Positions 52,293-59,878 of a stretch of 64,000 bases of DNA are shown here, in pieces. Each line of letters opens with the position of its first letter. The first letter of the stretch is position 1. Origin of the DNA: Salinibaculum litoreum (GTDB lineage: Archaea > Halobacteriota > Halobacteria > Halobacteriales > Haloarculaceae); NCBI GenBank assembly GCA_009789175.1, contig CP046866.1, positions 1,488,001 to 1,552,000 of the forward strand, given 5' to 3'. The notes below the pieces were generated by a model. The model did no database searches and had not been told where the DNA came from. It saw only the letters and a list, made by a program, of their open reading frames with translations. The position numbers and the translations under genes are program-made.

Positions 52293-52541
52293 ATGGAAAC
52301 TGACGCAGTCGAGACCCTCATCGAGGACGGCATCCCGGACGCAGACGCGACCGTGACGACGCCACGTGACCCCGACGACGACGACCACTACGCGGCTGAA
52401 GTTATCTCACCTGCCTTCGAAGACGAATCGCTGGTCGACCGCCACCAGCGCGTTCACGACGCACTCGACGAGCACATGCACGATGAGATTCACGCCATCG
52501 AGATTCGCGCCTACACGCCCGAAGAGTACGACGACGCATAG
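52293..52541 (+). CDS. BolA-family protein
   Basis: An 82-aa BolA-like protein. It begins VETLIEDGIPDADATVTTPRDPDDDDHYAAEVISPAF and continues ESLVDRHQRVHDALDEHMHDEIHAIEIRAYTPEE, matching the BolA helix-strand pattern and the RHR/H signature that completes the [2Fe-2S] site with monothiol glutaredoxins. It is followed 63 bp later by such a glutaredoxin gene, the usual functional partner in iron-sulfur handling. Confidence 0.83.
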   Translation: METDAVETLIEDGIPDADATVTTPRDPDDDDHYAAEVISPAFEDESLVDRHQRVHDALDEHMHDEIHAIEIRAYTPEEYDDA

Positions 52542-52604
52542 TCGACTGCGGTGCCAGTACGGACGAGCACAACCCCTTTACTCACAGCGCCGATAAGGGA
52601 GGGC

Positions 52605-52946
52605 ATGACCTTCGAGCAGGAGGCCGACTACACCCAAGAAGAGCTCAACGAGGAAGTCGACCAGCTCATCGAGGACAACGAGGTAGTGCTGTTCATGAAA
52701 GGAACGGAGCTGATGCCCCAGTGTGGCTACTCCCGCAAGGCCATCGCACTGATACAGCGCCACCGCGAGGACGTGGAAACGGTGGACGTACTGGAGGCGC
52801 TCGACCAGTACCGCGCCGCCCTGGAGCGTCACAGCAACCGTGAGACAATCCCCCAGACGTTCGTCGACGGCGAGTTCGTCGGCGGGAGCGACATCCTCGA
52901 ACAGTTGCAAGAGCGTGGCGAACTGGGCGAGAAGCTAAACGCCTGA
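52605..52946 (+). CDS. Monothiol glutaredoxin (Grx4/CGFS type)
   Basis: A 113-aa glutaredoxin. The active site is CGYS within MPQCGYSRKAIAL, the CGFS-family variant with one cysteine; IPQTFVDGEFVGGSDILEQL supplies the glutathione/cis-Pro and GG motifs. The family carries a bridging [2Fe-2S] cluster with BolA and delivers it to targets. In haloarchaea, which lack glutathione, the small thiol is likely gamma-glutamylcysteine. The ATG at 52605 (MTFEQEAD) precedes the family fold. Confidence 0.87.
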   Translation: MTFEQEADYTQEELNEEVDQLIEDNEVVLFMKGTELMPQCGYSRKAIALIQRHREDVETVDVLEALDQYRAALERHSNRETIPQTFVDGEFVGGSDILEQLQERGELGEKLNA

Positions 52947-53222
52947 TTAGCCACCTGCTTTTCGCTGGGCGATACGCCCGACGACCAGCCCGGCGGCTAT
53001 CATCAGCGCCGCGAGCATCGAGTAGAAGGCTGCCTGCGTGTATGCGCCTTCCTGGACGGCCACCCACGCAACCGGCAGGATGCCACCGGCGGCAAGGAAG
53101 TGCAAGCCGATGACCAGTCCGCCGACAGAGAACAGCGAGGGGAGCCACCCGTCGGACTCCGAGGGCGTCGGGTCGAGTTCCGGGTCGAGGTAGTCCTCGA
53201 TATCGTCGTCCTCGTCGGTCAC
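52947..53222 (-). CDS. Small two- or three-helix membrane protein
   Basis: A 91-aa protein beginning at a GTG (VTDEDDDIEDYLDPELDPTPSE). The N-terminus is very acidic; then two helices (LFSVGGLVIGLHFLAAGGILPVAWVAV; FYSMLAALMIAAGLVVGRI). A TTG further upstream is possible but gives a basic unusual N-terminus. It shares its end with the convergent glutaredoxin gene. No family recognised. Confidence 0.62.
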   Translation of the reverse strand: MTDEDDDIEDYLDPELDPTPSESDGWLPSLFSVGGLVIGLHFLAAGGILPVAWVAVQEGAYTQAAFYSMLAALMIAAGLVVGRIAQRKAGG

Positions 53223-53275
53223 AGGTCGGGGTAAACGACCGCCCCACAAACAAGCGTCGAAACGGGAGACGAACG

Positions 53276-55123
53276 TCAGGACCGCCGTGCGAGAACCAGG
53301 GCGGCGACCAACGTGGCGACCAGCGCCACAACAACACCAAAGCCAGGGCCGAATGCCCCGCTCGACTCCTCAGCGGTGTCGTCCTCGTCGTCCTCGTCGT
53401 CATCATCGGCACTCTGTTCGACACCGGAACGAACCTCCAGTTCGGAGACAGCGTCCTCGTGGAGACGGAAGATAGCAGTGTTGCCCCGGGTCTCGATGGC
53501 GTTCGTCTCCGTTATCTCACCGGGCATGGTGATACGGTAAGTCGATGTCCCGAGGGTTGGGTCCTCCGACGGGACCTCGATATTCGTGACCCGGAAGGTC
53601 ACCTCGTCGCCCTCACGTGTCACAGTGAGGTTTTCCGCTGCCGAGGCGTTTACCGCGACATCGAAGACCATTCGGGTCCCTTTCGCACTGTCGATATCTC
53701 TGGCGTTCCCGTACTCGGTGTAGCCCTCTTCAGTTTCAACTAGCTGGTTCGCAAGGACCTCAGCACCGGAGTCGTACCCCTGCTCCTCTGCAGTCGTCTG
53801 GAACTGCTGGTAGGTCTCGTCAGTCACGTCGAGTGAGACCGACCCCGAATCGACAGTTCCGTCACTGCCGACAGTGAGGTTGAACTGGAGGTCGAAGCCG
53901 CTCTGTTGCTGGTCGTCGTTTTGCGGGTCGTCCGGCCCGGACGTGGCATCCGTGGCGGAGGTGACACGCATCGTCGGCGGTGGGTTCCGGTGAAGTGCCC
54001 ACACCGCCACCGACCCACTCACAGTGTCGGCATTCGAGTCGATGATTCGACCCGGCATGTGGTACCGAGAGACGACACGTCCGAGTGCGGGGTCTTCGTT
54101 CGCTGTCTCGACGTTGATCGTCTCGACCGTCAATCGTCCGTTTTCGACAGTGACTGAGGTGTTCTCCGCTGCGCTCAGGTCGGCCTCGTACACAACGGTC
54201 ATCCTCGTTCCCTTCGCTGAGTCTTCAGACCTGTACTCGATGATAGCGGTCACCTCATCGTTCTGTTCGAGATAGGCGTTCGCAAACCACTCCGCGCCAC
54301 TCTCGTACCCCCGCTCGTCGGCGGCAGTCTCGAACTGCCGGTAAGATTCATCGTCGACATCCAGCGTCAGCTGATAGGCACCGATGCTGCCATCATCCGC
54401 GAAGAAGATGTCCTGTGTCCAATCCAAGCCGTCGCTTGTCTGCTGGTTGTCGTCATCTCGTTCGTTTACGGCAGACGTAGCGTCCGTCGTCGAGGCGACC
54501 ACCAGCCGAGACTGAGGGTTTTCGTGCAGCGCCCACACGGCGGTCGACCCACTCACAGCATCGGCGTTCGAGTCTGTGACTTCGCCTGGCATGTGGTAAC
54601 GATACACCACTTCCTCGACCGAGGAGTCCTCGGTCGGGTCCTGAACGTTGACCGTCTCGACGACCAACTCTCCGTTCTCGATGGCGACCGTGGTGTTCTC
54701 CGCTGCCGTCACGTCGGCATCGTAGACCAGAGTCATCGCTGTCCCCTTCGCAGTGCTTTGCGTTCCGTAGTCACGGATGGCAGTCATCTCGTCGTTCTGT
54801 TCGAGATAAAAGTTTGCCAACCACTCCGCGCCACTGTCGTATCCCTCGCTGTCGGCAGCATCCTCGAACTGCTGGTAGGATTCGTTATCGACATCGAGGG
54901 AAATCTGGAACGCCTGAATACTACCGTCGTCGTTGAACACAACGTCCTGTATCAGGGTGAAGCCCTCGCTCTCTTGCTGGCTGAACTCGTCACCGGTCGC
55001 AGCAGCCGTCCCGTTTGGTCCCTCCGCAACGGCCGGCGCTGTCGCCACTCCGAGCAATACGAGCGTCGCAGCGACGACTGTCGCCGCCAGAAGAAGTCGT
55101 CTCGCTGAGTGATGCGTTCCCAT
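53276..55123 (-). CDS. PGF-CTERM surface protein with a triplicated LppM-like domain
   Basis: A 615-aa exported protein. A Sec-type signal peptide lies at residues about 1-34. Three homologous units of 150-160 residues follow (about 53-212, 232-392, 408-560), each containing a DVVF/DIFF-DGSI...SLDV opening, a YDSGAEWLAN-type helix, a SAKGT.M..VY strand and an MPGE(V/I).xSNA...SGxxAVWALHxN ending. The last resembles the PG-V...NG-...W motif of LppM-domain lipoproteins. The C-terminus is an acidic D/E run followed by GPGFG and a hydrophobic helix ending ARRS, the archaeosortase (ArtA) anchor. Mature protein would be lipid-linked at the S-layer. Function unknown. Confidence 0.82.
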   Translation of the reverse strand: MGTHHSARRLLLAATVVAATLVLLGVATAPAVAEGPNGTAAATGDEFSQQESEGFTLIQDVVFNDDGSIQAFQISLDVDNESYQQFEDAADSEGYDSGAEWLANFYLEQNDEMTAIRDYGTQSTAKGTAMTLVYDADVTAAENTTVAIENGELVVETVNVQDPTEDSSVEEVVYRYHMPGEVTDSNADAVSGSTAVWALHENPQSRLVVASTTDATSAVNERDDDNQQTSDGLDWTQDIFFADDGSIGAYQLTLDVDDESYRQFETAADERGYESGAEWFANAYLEQNDEVTAIIEYRSEDSAKGTRMTVVYEADLSAAENTSVTVENGRLTVETINVETANEDPALGRVVSRYHMPGRIIDSNADTVSGSVAVWALHRNPPPTMRVTSATDATSGPDDPQNDDQQQSGFDLQFNLTVGSDGTVDSGSVSLDVTDETYQQFQTTAEEQGYDSGAEVLANQLVETEEGYTEYGNARDIDSAKGTRMVFDVAVNASAAENLTVTREGDEVTFRVTNIEVPSEDPTLGTSTYRITMPGEITETNAIETRGNTAIFRLHEDAVSELEVRSGVEQSADDDDEDDEDDTAEESSGAFGPGFGVVVALVATLVAALVLARRS

Positions 55124-55322
55124 GACTGGTACGACACGAAGGGGCTACAAGAAACGTGTGGTATGCGGGTATAAACAGGAATGACACCTGCACAGGTCCG
55201 ATAGACAGCCCTCCGACTGATAGGAATCAGTATCACTCTCCGACGGCCGAGGTCCCGCCTCCTGTCGTCCAAACCCACATATTAGAGACTGTCCGCTCGC
55301 GAGTTTGTCGGCCGGAAGAATA

Positions 55323-55397
55323 TGGGTTCGGACGGATTTGAACCGTCGGCCTCCTCCATGTCAAGGAGGTGTCGTAACCGATCTAGACCACGAACCC
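55323..55397 (-). tRNA. tRNA-Val (GAC anticodon)
   Basis: The minus-strand sequence folds as a full cloverleaf: acceptor stem GGGTTCG/CGAACCC, anticodon stem CCTCC/GGAGG enclosing the loop TTGACAT with anticodon GAC, a variable loop, and a T arm GACGG-TTCAAAT-CCGTC. Anticodon GAC reads GUC/GUU valine codons. The discriminator base is A and no CCA is encoded. It stands alone, 159 bp before trpD; no integrase gene is adjacent. Confidence 0.95.
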
Positions 55398-55498
55398 ACG
55401 CTGACTGAGCGCATTTTCGGGTTGAGGGTAGGGACAATTGAAGGTTTCGAATTCAAACCCGGATGCCGTCCCTCGAATCGACCGGTGAGCCGATACGC

Positions 55499-55543
55499 TT
55501 AAGTTGGTGTACGATTGTGTTCATTGTAACACGGAAACGTACA
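55499..55543 (+). promoter_or_regulatory. trp promoter with nested inverted repeats
   Basis: A TATA-like TTAAGTTGG at 55499-55507 is followed at once by a symmetric element: TGTACG (55508-55513), GTGTT (55517-55521), AACAC (55528-55532), CGTACA (55538-55543). The two outer and two inner arms are perfect inverted repeats around one centre near 55525. It lies at the likely transcription start, 14-49 bp before the trpD ATG. TGTACA-type boxes are the known sites of the archaeal trp regulator TrpY in Methanothermobacter; this is a candidate operator by analogy. Confidence 0.55.
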
Positions 55544-55556
55544 TTGGTGATTCCAA

Positions 55557-56555
55557 ATGGAAGATTATATCGAGCGCGTGACGGAGGGAGAGGACTTGAC
55601 ACAGGTGGAGGCCCGGGAGGCGGCGACGGCCGTCTTCGAGGACGCCACCGAGGCTCAAATCGGGGCGTTGCTGGCCGCACTCCGGGCGAAAGGTGAGACG
55701 GAGACGGAGATAGCCGGCTTCGCGGAGGGGATGCGCGACGCCGCACGGACGATTGCCCCACAGCGGGAGACGCTGGTCGATACCTGCGGGACCGGTGGCG
55801 ACGACTACGACACGATTAACGTCTCGACCACGTCGGCCATCGTCGCCGCCGGTGCCGGGGTCCCCGTCGCCAAACATGGCAACTACTCCGTCTCATCGTC
55901 CTCCGGCAGCGCCGACGTGCTGGAAGAGGTCGGCGTCAACGTCGAAGCCGAACCGCCGGCCGTCGAGGGAGCAATCGAGGACAGCGGCATCGGCTTCATG
56001 CTCGCACCCGTCTTCCACCCCGCGATGAAAGCGGTCATCGGCCCGCGCAAGGAACTCGGGATGCGAACCATCTTCAACGTGCTGGGCCCGCTGACGAACC
56101 CGGCCGGTGCAGACGCCCAGATCGTCGGCGTCTACGACCCCGACCTCGTTCCCGTCCTCGCCCGGGCGCTCGCACAGATGGATGTCGAACGAGCGATGGT
56201 CGTCCACGGCTCCGGGCTGGACGAAATCACCATCCACGACGAGACGACCGTCGCGGAGATTAGCGGCGAGGAGGTGACCGAGTACACGCTCACGCCCGCA
56301 GACCTCGGCATCGAGCAGGCATCCATCGACGCCGTTGCCGGTGGCACACCCGGAGAGAACGCCGCCGACATGGAGGCCATCGTCACCGGCGAGGAGCGTG
56401 GTCCCAAGCGGGACATCATCCTCGCAAACGCGGGTGCGGCACTCTACGTGGCCGGCGAGGCCGAATCCCTGGAGGCCGGTGTGGACCGCGCTGCCGAAGC
56501 CATCGACTCCGGCAGCGCCGAGGAAAAACTCGACGAGTTACGGGACGCAGCATGA
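55557..56555 (+). CDS. trpD: Anthranilate phosphoribosyltransferase
   Basis: A 332-aa enzyme joining anthranilate to PRPP in tryptophan synthesis. The PRPP-binding motif DTCGTGGDDYDTINVSTTSA sits at residues about 78-97, and KHGNYSVSSSSGSADVLEEVG is the anthranilate loop. Later GPLTNPA and VVHGSGLDEIT are conserved. It is the first gene of trpDFEG, in which every junction overlaps by 4 bp. The ATG at 55557 follows the promoter element. Confidence 0.95.
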   Translation: MEDYIERVTEGEDLTQVEAREAATAVFEDATEAQIGALLAALRAKGETETEIAGFAEGMRDAARTIAPQRETLVDTCGTGGDDYDTINVSTTSAIVAAGAGVPVAKHGNYSVSSSSGSADVLEEVGVNVEAEPPAVEGAIEDSGIGFMLAPVFHPAMKAVIGPRKELGMRTIFNVLGPLTNPAGADAQIVGVYDPDLVPVLARALAQMDVERAMVVHGSGLDEITIHDETTVAEISGEEVTEYTLTPADLGIEQASIDAVAGGTPGENAADMEAIVTGEERGPKRDIILANAGAALYVAGEAESLEAGVDRAAEAIDSGSAEEKLDELRDAA

Positions 56556-57187
56556 CGCGGGTCAAAGTCTGTGGCATCACGCGGGAAGCCGACCGCGAGG
56601 CCGTCGTTGCAGCGGGGGCCGACGCCGTTGGGTTCATCGTCGACGTGGACGTGGACACGCCGCGAGAAATCGACGCCGAGCGCGCTCGCGAACTCGTCGC
56701 TGGCGTCCCGCCGTTTGTCACCAGTGTCCTCGTGACGATGCCCGCGACGGTCCAGGACGCGCTCGCGTTGCAGGCAGAGGTCGGGGCCGACGCCATCCAG
56801 GCCCACGGGACGCTCGGGCCGGCCTACCTCGGCGGCTTGCGTGCACGCGCTGACGTACCCGTCATCGCCGCCGTCGGACCCGACGCGAATCTCCCGGCGT
56901 ATGCCGATGCCGCCGACGCGTTGCTCGTCGATTCCATCGACGAACAGGGCGGCGGGGGGACCGGCGAGACACAGGACTGGGAGCGCACCGCAGAACTGGT
57001 CGCCGACCTCGACGTGCCAGTGATACTAGCCGGCGGGCTGACCCCCGAGAACGTCCGGACTGCCGTCGAGACGGTCGACCCCTTCGCCGTCGATACCGCG
57101 AGCGGTGTGGAGGAGTCAGGCGGCGTCAAAGACCACGACGCCGTCGAGCAGTTCGTCGCACGGGCGACCGGGAGGGTGGGGGCATGA
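56552..57187 (+). CDS. trpF: Phosphoribosylanthranilate isomerase
   Basis: A 211-aa TIM-barrel enzyme for the third step of the tryptophan branch. It starts VKVCGITREADREAV, the conserved first strand carrying the catalytic cysteine, and has VILAGGLTPENVRTAV near the C-terminus with the phosphate loop; the catalytic aspartate lies in AVDTASGVEE. It overlaps both trpD and trpE by 4 bp. Confidence 0.94.
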   Translation: MTRVKVCGITREADREAVVAAGADAVGFIVDVDVDTPREIDAERARELVAGVPPFVTSVLVTMPATVQDALALQAEVGADAIQAHGTLGPAYLGGLRARADVPVIAAVGPDANLPAYADAADALLVDSIDEQGGGGTGETQDWERTAELVADLDVPVILAGGLTPENVRTAVETVDPFAVDTASGVEESGGVKDHDAVEQFVARATGRVGA

Positions 57188-58797
57188 GCCTCGACATCGA
57201 TCGCGAGACGTTCGTCGACCTCGCCGAGGGTGACGGCCCCGCCGTCGTCCGGACCGAGGCGGAACTCGACAGCGACGCGGAACCGCTGGCTGCCTACGCC
57301 GCACTCACCGGCCGGACGACCGACGTGGCGGACGGCGAGTACAGCTTCCTGCTGGAAAGCGCCGAGAAAGTCGCGTCGAGTGACCCCGACGGCGCGTTCG
57401 CTCCCACACGGGAGAAACGTCACGCCCGCTTTTCGTTCGTCGGCTACGACCCCGAAGCCGTCGTCACCGTCGACGAGGGGGGCGAGTCGGCGGCCATAGA
57501 CGTGCTCGATGACCGCTACGAGGGACTGCTCACGACCAACGGCGGGGACACCCTGGATACGCTCCGGGCGGCCTTGCCCGATGTCTCCCTGCACGGGTTC
57601 ACCGAGACGGACCGCCAGCACCTCGAAGGCGGCCTCGTCGGCTTTCTCTCGTACGACGCCGTGTATGACCTCTGGCTCGACGAGGTCGGTGTCGAACATC
57701 CCGATTCGCGGTATCCCGACGCGCAGTTCGTCCTCAACACGAAGACGGTCGTCTTCGACCACGCCGACGAGAGCGTCTCGCTGGTGTTCACACCAGTACT
57801 GCGAGACAGCGACGACCCCGGCGCAGTGTACGACCGCCTCGAAGCGGAGGCCGAGCGCGTCGCTGCCCTGCTCGCGGACGCCGAGGTCCCCGAGACCGGC
57901 GGCTTCCGCCGCGAGCGCGAGGACGCCGGCCCACGGGAGGCCTACGAGGAGGCTGTCGAGCGCGCCAAGGAGTACGTGTACAGCGGCGACATCTATCAGG
58001 GCGTCATCTCCCGGACACGGGAACTGTATGGCGAAGTGGACTCCCTTGGGTTCTACGAGGCGCTGCGCTCGGTCAACCCCTCGCCGTACATGTATCTGCT
58101 TGGCTACGGTGACCTGACCATCGTCGGTGCGAGCCCGGAGACGCTGGTCTCGGTGGGGAATCGCCACGTCGTCTCGAACCCCATCGCGGGGACCTGCTCG
58201 CGGGGGACCTCCCCTGTCGAGGACCGCCGCCTGGCCGGCGAGATGCTCGCGGATGGCAAGGAGCGAGCCGAACACACGATGCTCGTCGACCTCGCGCGCA
58301 ACGACGTGCGACGCGTGGCGGAGGCCGGCAGCGTCCGGGTCGAGGAGTTCATGAACGTCCTGAAATACAGCCACGTCCAGCATATCGAATCGACAGTCAC
58401 GGGCACACTCGACGCCGAATACGACGCCTTCGACGCTGTCAGGGCCTCGTTCCCGGCCGGGACACTCTCGGGCGCGCCGAAGATACGCGCGATGGAAATC
58501 ATCGACGAACTCGAACGCCAGCCTCGTGGCCCCTACGGCGGCGGCGTCGGCTACGTCTCCTGGCAGGACGACGCCGACTTTGCCATCGTGATTCGGTCGG
58601 CGACGGTCGAAGAGTTACAGGACGACCCCGAAGACCAGCGAATCACCGTCCAGGCTGGTGCGGGCATCGTCGCCGACAGCGACCCCGCCGCCGAGTACGA
58701 GGAGACCGAGAACAAGATGGACGGCGTCCTGACCGCACTGGAGGCAATTGAAGAGGGGTCAGTCGGTGCAGATGCCAGCCAGGAGGTGTCCCGATGA
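57184..58797 (+). CDS. trpE: Anthranilate synthase component I
   Basis: A 537-aa chorismate-using subunit. The tryptophan feedback motif LLES is at residues 56-59, so the enzyme should be allosterically inhibited. Catalytic stretches GASPETLV, PIAGTCSRG, HTMLVDLARND and FPAGTLSGAPK are intact. It uses ammonia from TrpG to make anthranilate. It overlaps trpF and trpG by 4 bp each, giving matched synthesis of the two components. Confidence 0.95.
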   Translation: MSLDIDRETFVDLAEGDGPAVVRTEAELDSDAEPLAAYAALTGRTTDVADGEYSFLLESAEKVASSDPDGAFAPTREKRHARFSFVGYDPEAVVTVDEGGESAAIDVLDDRYEGLLTTNGGDTLDTLRAALPDVSLHGFTETDRQHLEGGLVGFLSYDAVYDLWLDEVGVEHPDSRYPDAQFVLNTKTVVFDHADESVSLVFTPVLRDSDDPGAVYDRLEAEAERVAALLADAEVPETGGFRREREDAGPREAYEEAVERAKEYVYSGDIYQGVISRTRELYGEVDSLGFYEALRSVNPSPYMYLLGYGDLTIVGASPETLVSVGNRHVVSNPIAGTCSRGTSPVEDRRLAGEMLADGKERAEHTMLVDLARNDVRRVAEAGSVRVEEFMNVLKYSHVQHIESTVTGTLDAEYDAFDAVRASFPAGTLSGAPKIRAMEIIDELERQPRGPYGGGVGYVSWQDDADFAIVIRSATVEELQDDPEDQRITVQAGAGIVADSDPAAEYEETENKMDGVLTALEAIEEGSVGADASQEVSR

Positions 58798-59465
58798 GCA
58801 GCAGCGACCCCGGCGACGAAGCGGTCGGCACCGACAGCCCGGACAGCGTCGCCGAAAGCGGGGACAGTCCGGAGCAACCGGCGGACCGGCCCCGCGTCCT
58901 GTTCGTCGACAACTTCGACTCGTTCACCTACAACCTCGTGGAATACGTCAGCGAACACGCCGAGACCGAAGTCGTTCGCAACACCGCCACGCTGGATGAC
59001 GTTCGCGCTTTCGACCCGGACGCAATCATCATCTCGCCCGGCCCCGGCCACCCGGAAAACGACCGGGACGTGGGCGTGACACTCGATGTCCTCCGGGAGA
59101 TCAGTCCGGACGTGCCGACACTCGGCGTCTGTCTCGGACTGGAGGCGGCCGTCTACGCCTACGGCGGCGAAGTCGGGCGTGCGCCAGAACCCATTCACGG
59201 CAAAGCGTTCCCCATCGACCACGACGGCGAAGGCGTCTATGCGGGCCTCGAACAGGGCTTCCAGGGCGGACGGTATCACTCCCTAGTAGCCACCGACGTG
59301 CCCGAGGAATTCGAGGTGACTGCCACGACCGATGCCGACGGGACGGAACTGGTGATGGGCATCCGCCACCGCGAGTACCCCATCGAAGCGGTGCAGTTCC
59401 ACCCCGAGAGCGTCCTGACTGCCGTCGGTCACGACGTTCTCCGGAACTTCCTCGGAGATGTGTAA
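58794..59465 (+). CDS. trpG: Anthranilate synthase component II (glutamine amidotransferase)
   Basis: A 223-aa class I amidotransferase. The nucleophile cysteine is in GVCLGLEA and the His-Glu pair in AVQFHPESVL. The residues after GVCLG are LE, not the usual HQ. About 35 low-complexity acidic residues precede the family start VLFVDNFDSFTYNL, an extension kept by the 4-bp overlap with trpE. Last gene of the operon. Confidence 0.94.
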   Translation: MSSSDPGDEAVGTDSPDSVAESGDSPEQPADRPRVLFVDNFDSFTYNLVEYVSEHAETEVVRNTATLDDVRAFDPDAIIISPGPGHPENDRDVGVTLDVLREISPDVPTLGVCLGLEAAVYAYGGEVGRAPEPIHGKAFPIDHDGEGVYAGLEQGFQGGRYHSLVATDVPEEFEVTATTDADGTELVMGIRHREYPIEAVQFHPESVLTAVGHDVLRNFLGDV

Positions 59466-59878
59466 CCACCGGACGCCGGCAGTAGCAGCCGGGCGCTGGC
59501 CAGCCGCGTTCCAGAACCTGACAACGACACAAGACGTAACCGTCCACCACGACAATCTCCAGTCGAAACCCCCTTCGATTTCCACTGCAAGTCCACCGCC
59601 ATCATGCATATGACCCCGACTGAATTCCACTTTCACTCCGGTTTGATACCCATTAAGTTGGAGCGGTCACTGCATACAGGTCGTACAGACGCATCCGCGA
59701 GCGGGGAGCCTCGCGGTGGAAAAACCACCGAAGTGACATCTGTATCGGACAGCAAAAACCGGATACCAAACAGTTATTTGGGACCAAAGCCAACACGACT
59801 TTCGCCACAAATGAGAGGAATGGGGCCACACGTTAGCCGGTGTATCGCCACACGAACCGCACGGAGAGGTGACCGCGT
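59466..59878. promoter_or_regulatory. nrdJ upstream region: promoter and structured leader
   Basis: 413 bp without a gene. The TATA-like TTAAGTTGG at 59653-59661 predicts a start near 59683, giving a leader of about 195 nt. Within it a 7-bp hairpin CCGCGAG (59695-59701)/CTCGCGG (59710-59716) and a 6-bp hairpin CGGTGG (59714-59719)/CCACCG (59725-59730) with an AAAAA loop share bases 59714-59716 and so exclude each other. The first 190 bp contain nothing recognised. Confidence 0.5.

Noticed and set aside
55323-55397. tRNA-Val as an integration site
   Set aside because: No integrase, no repeat of the tRNA 3' end and no cargo genes are visible on either side.
56824-58383. 519-codon antisense open frame over trpF/trpE
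   Set aside because: Shadow of trpE; all trpE motifs are on the plus strand and the antisense product lacks any recognisable family.
59653-59730. Cobalamin riboswitch before nrdJ
   Set aside because: A short GTCACTG-like piece at about 59666 is suggestive, but the conserved B12 core and its pairings are missing, so only a generic structured leader is reported.
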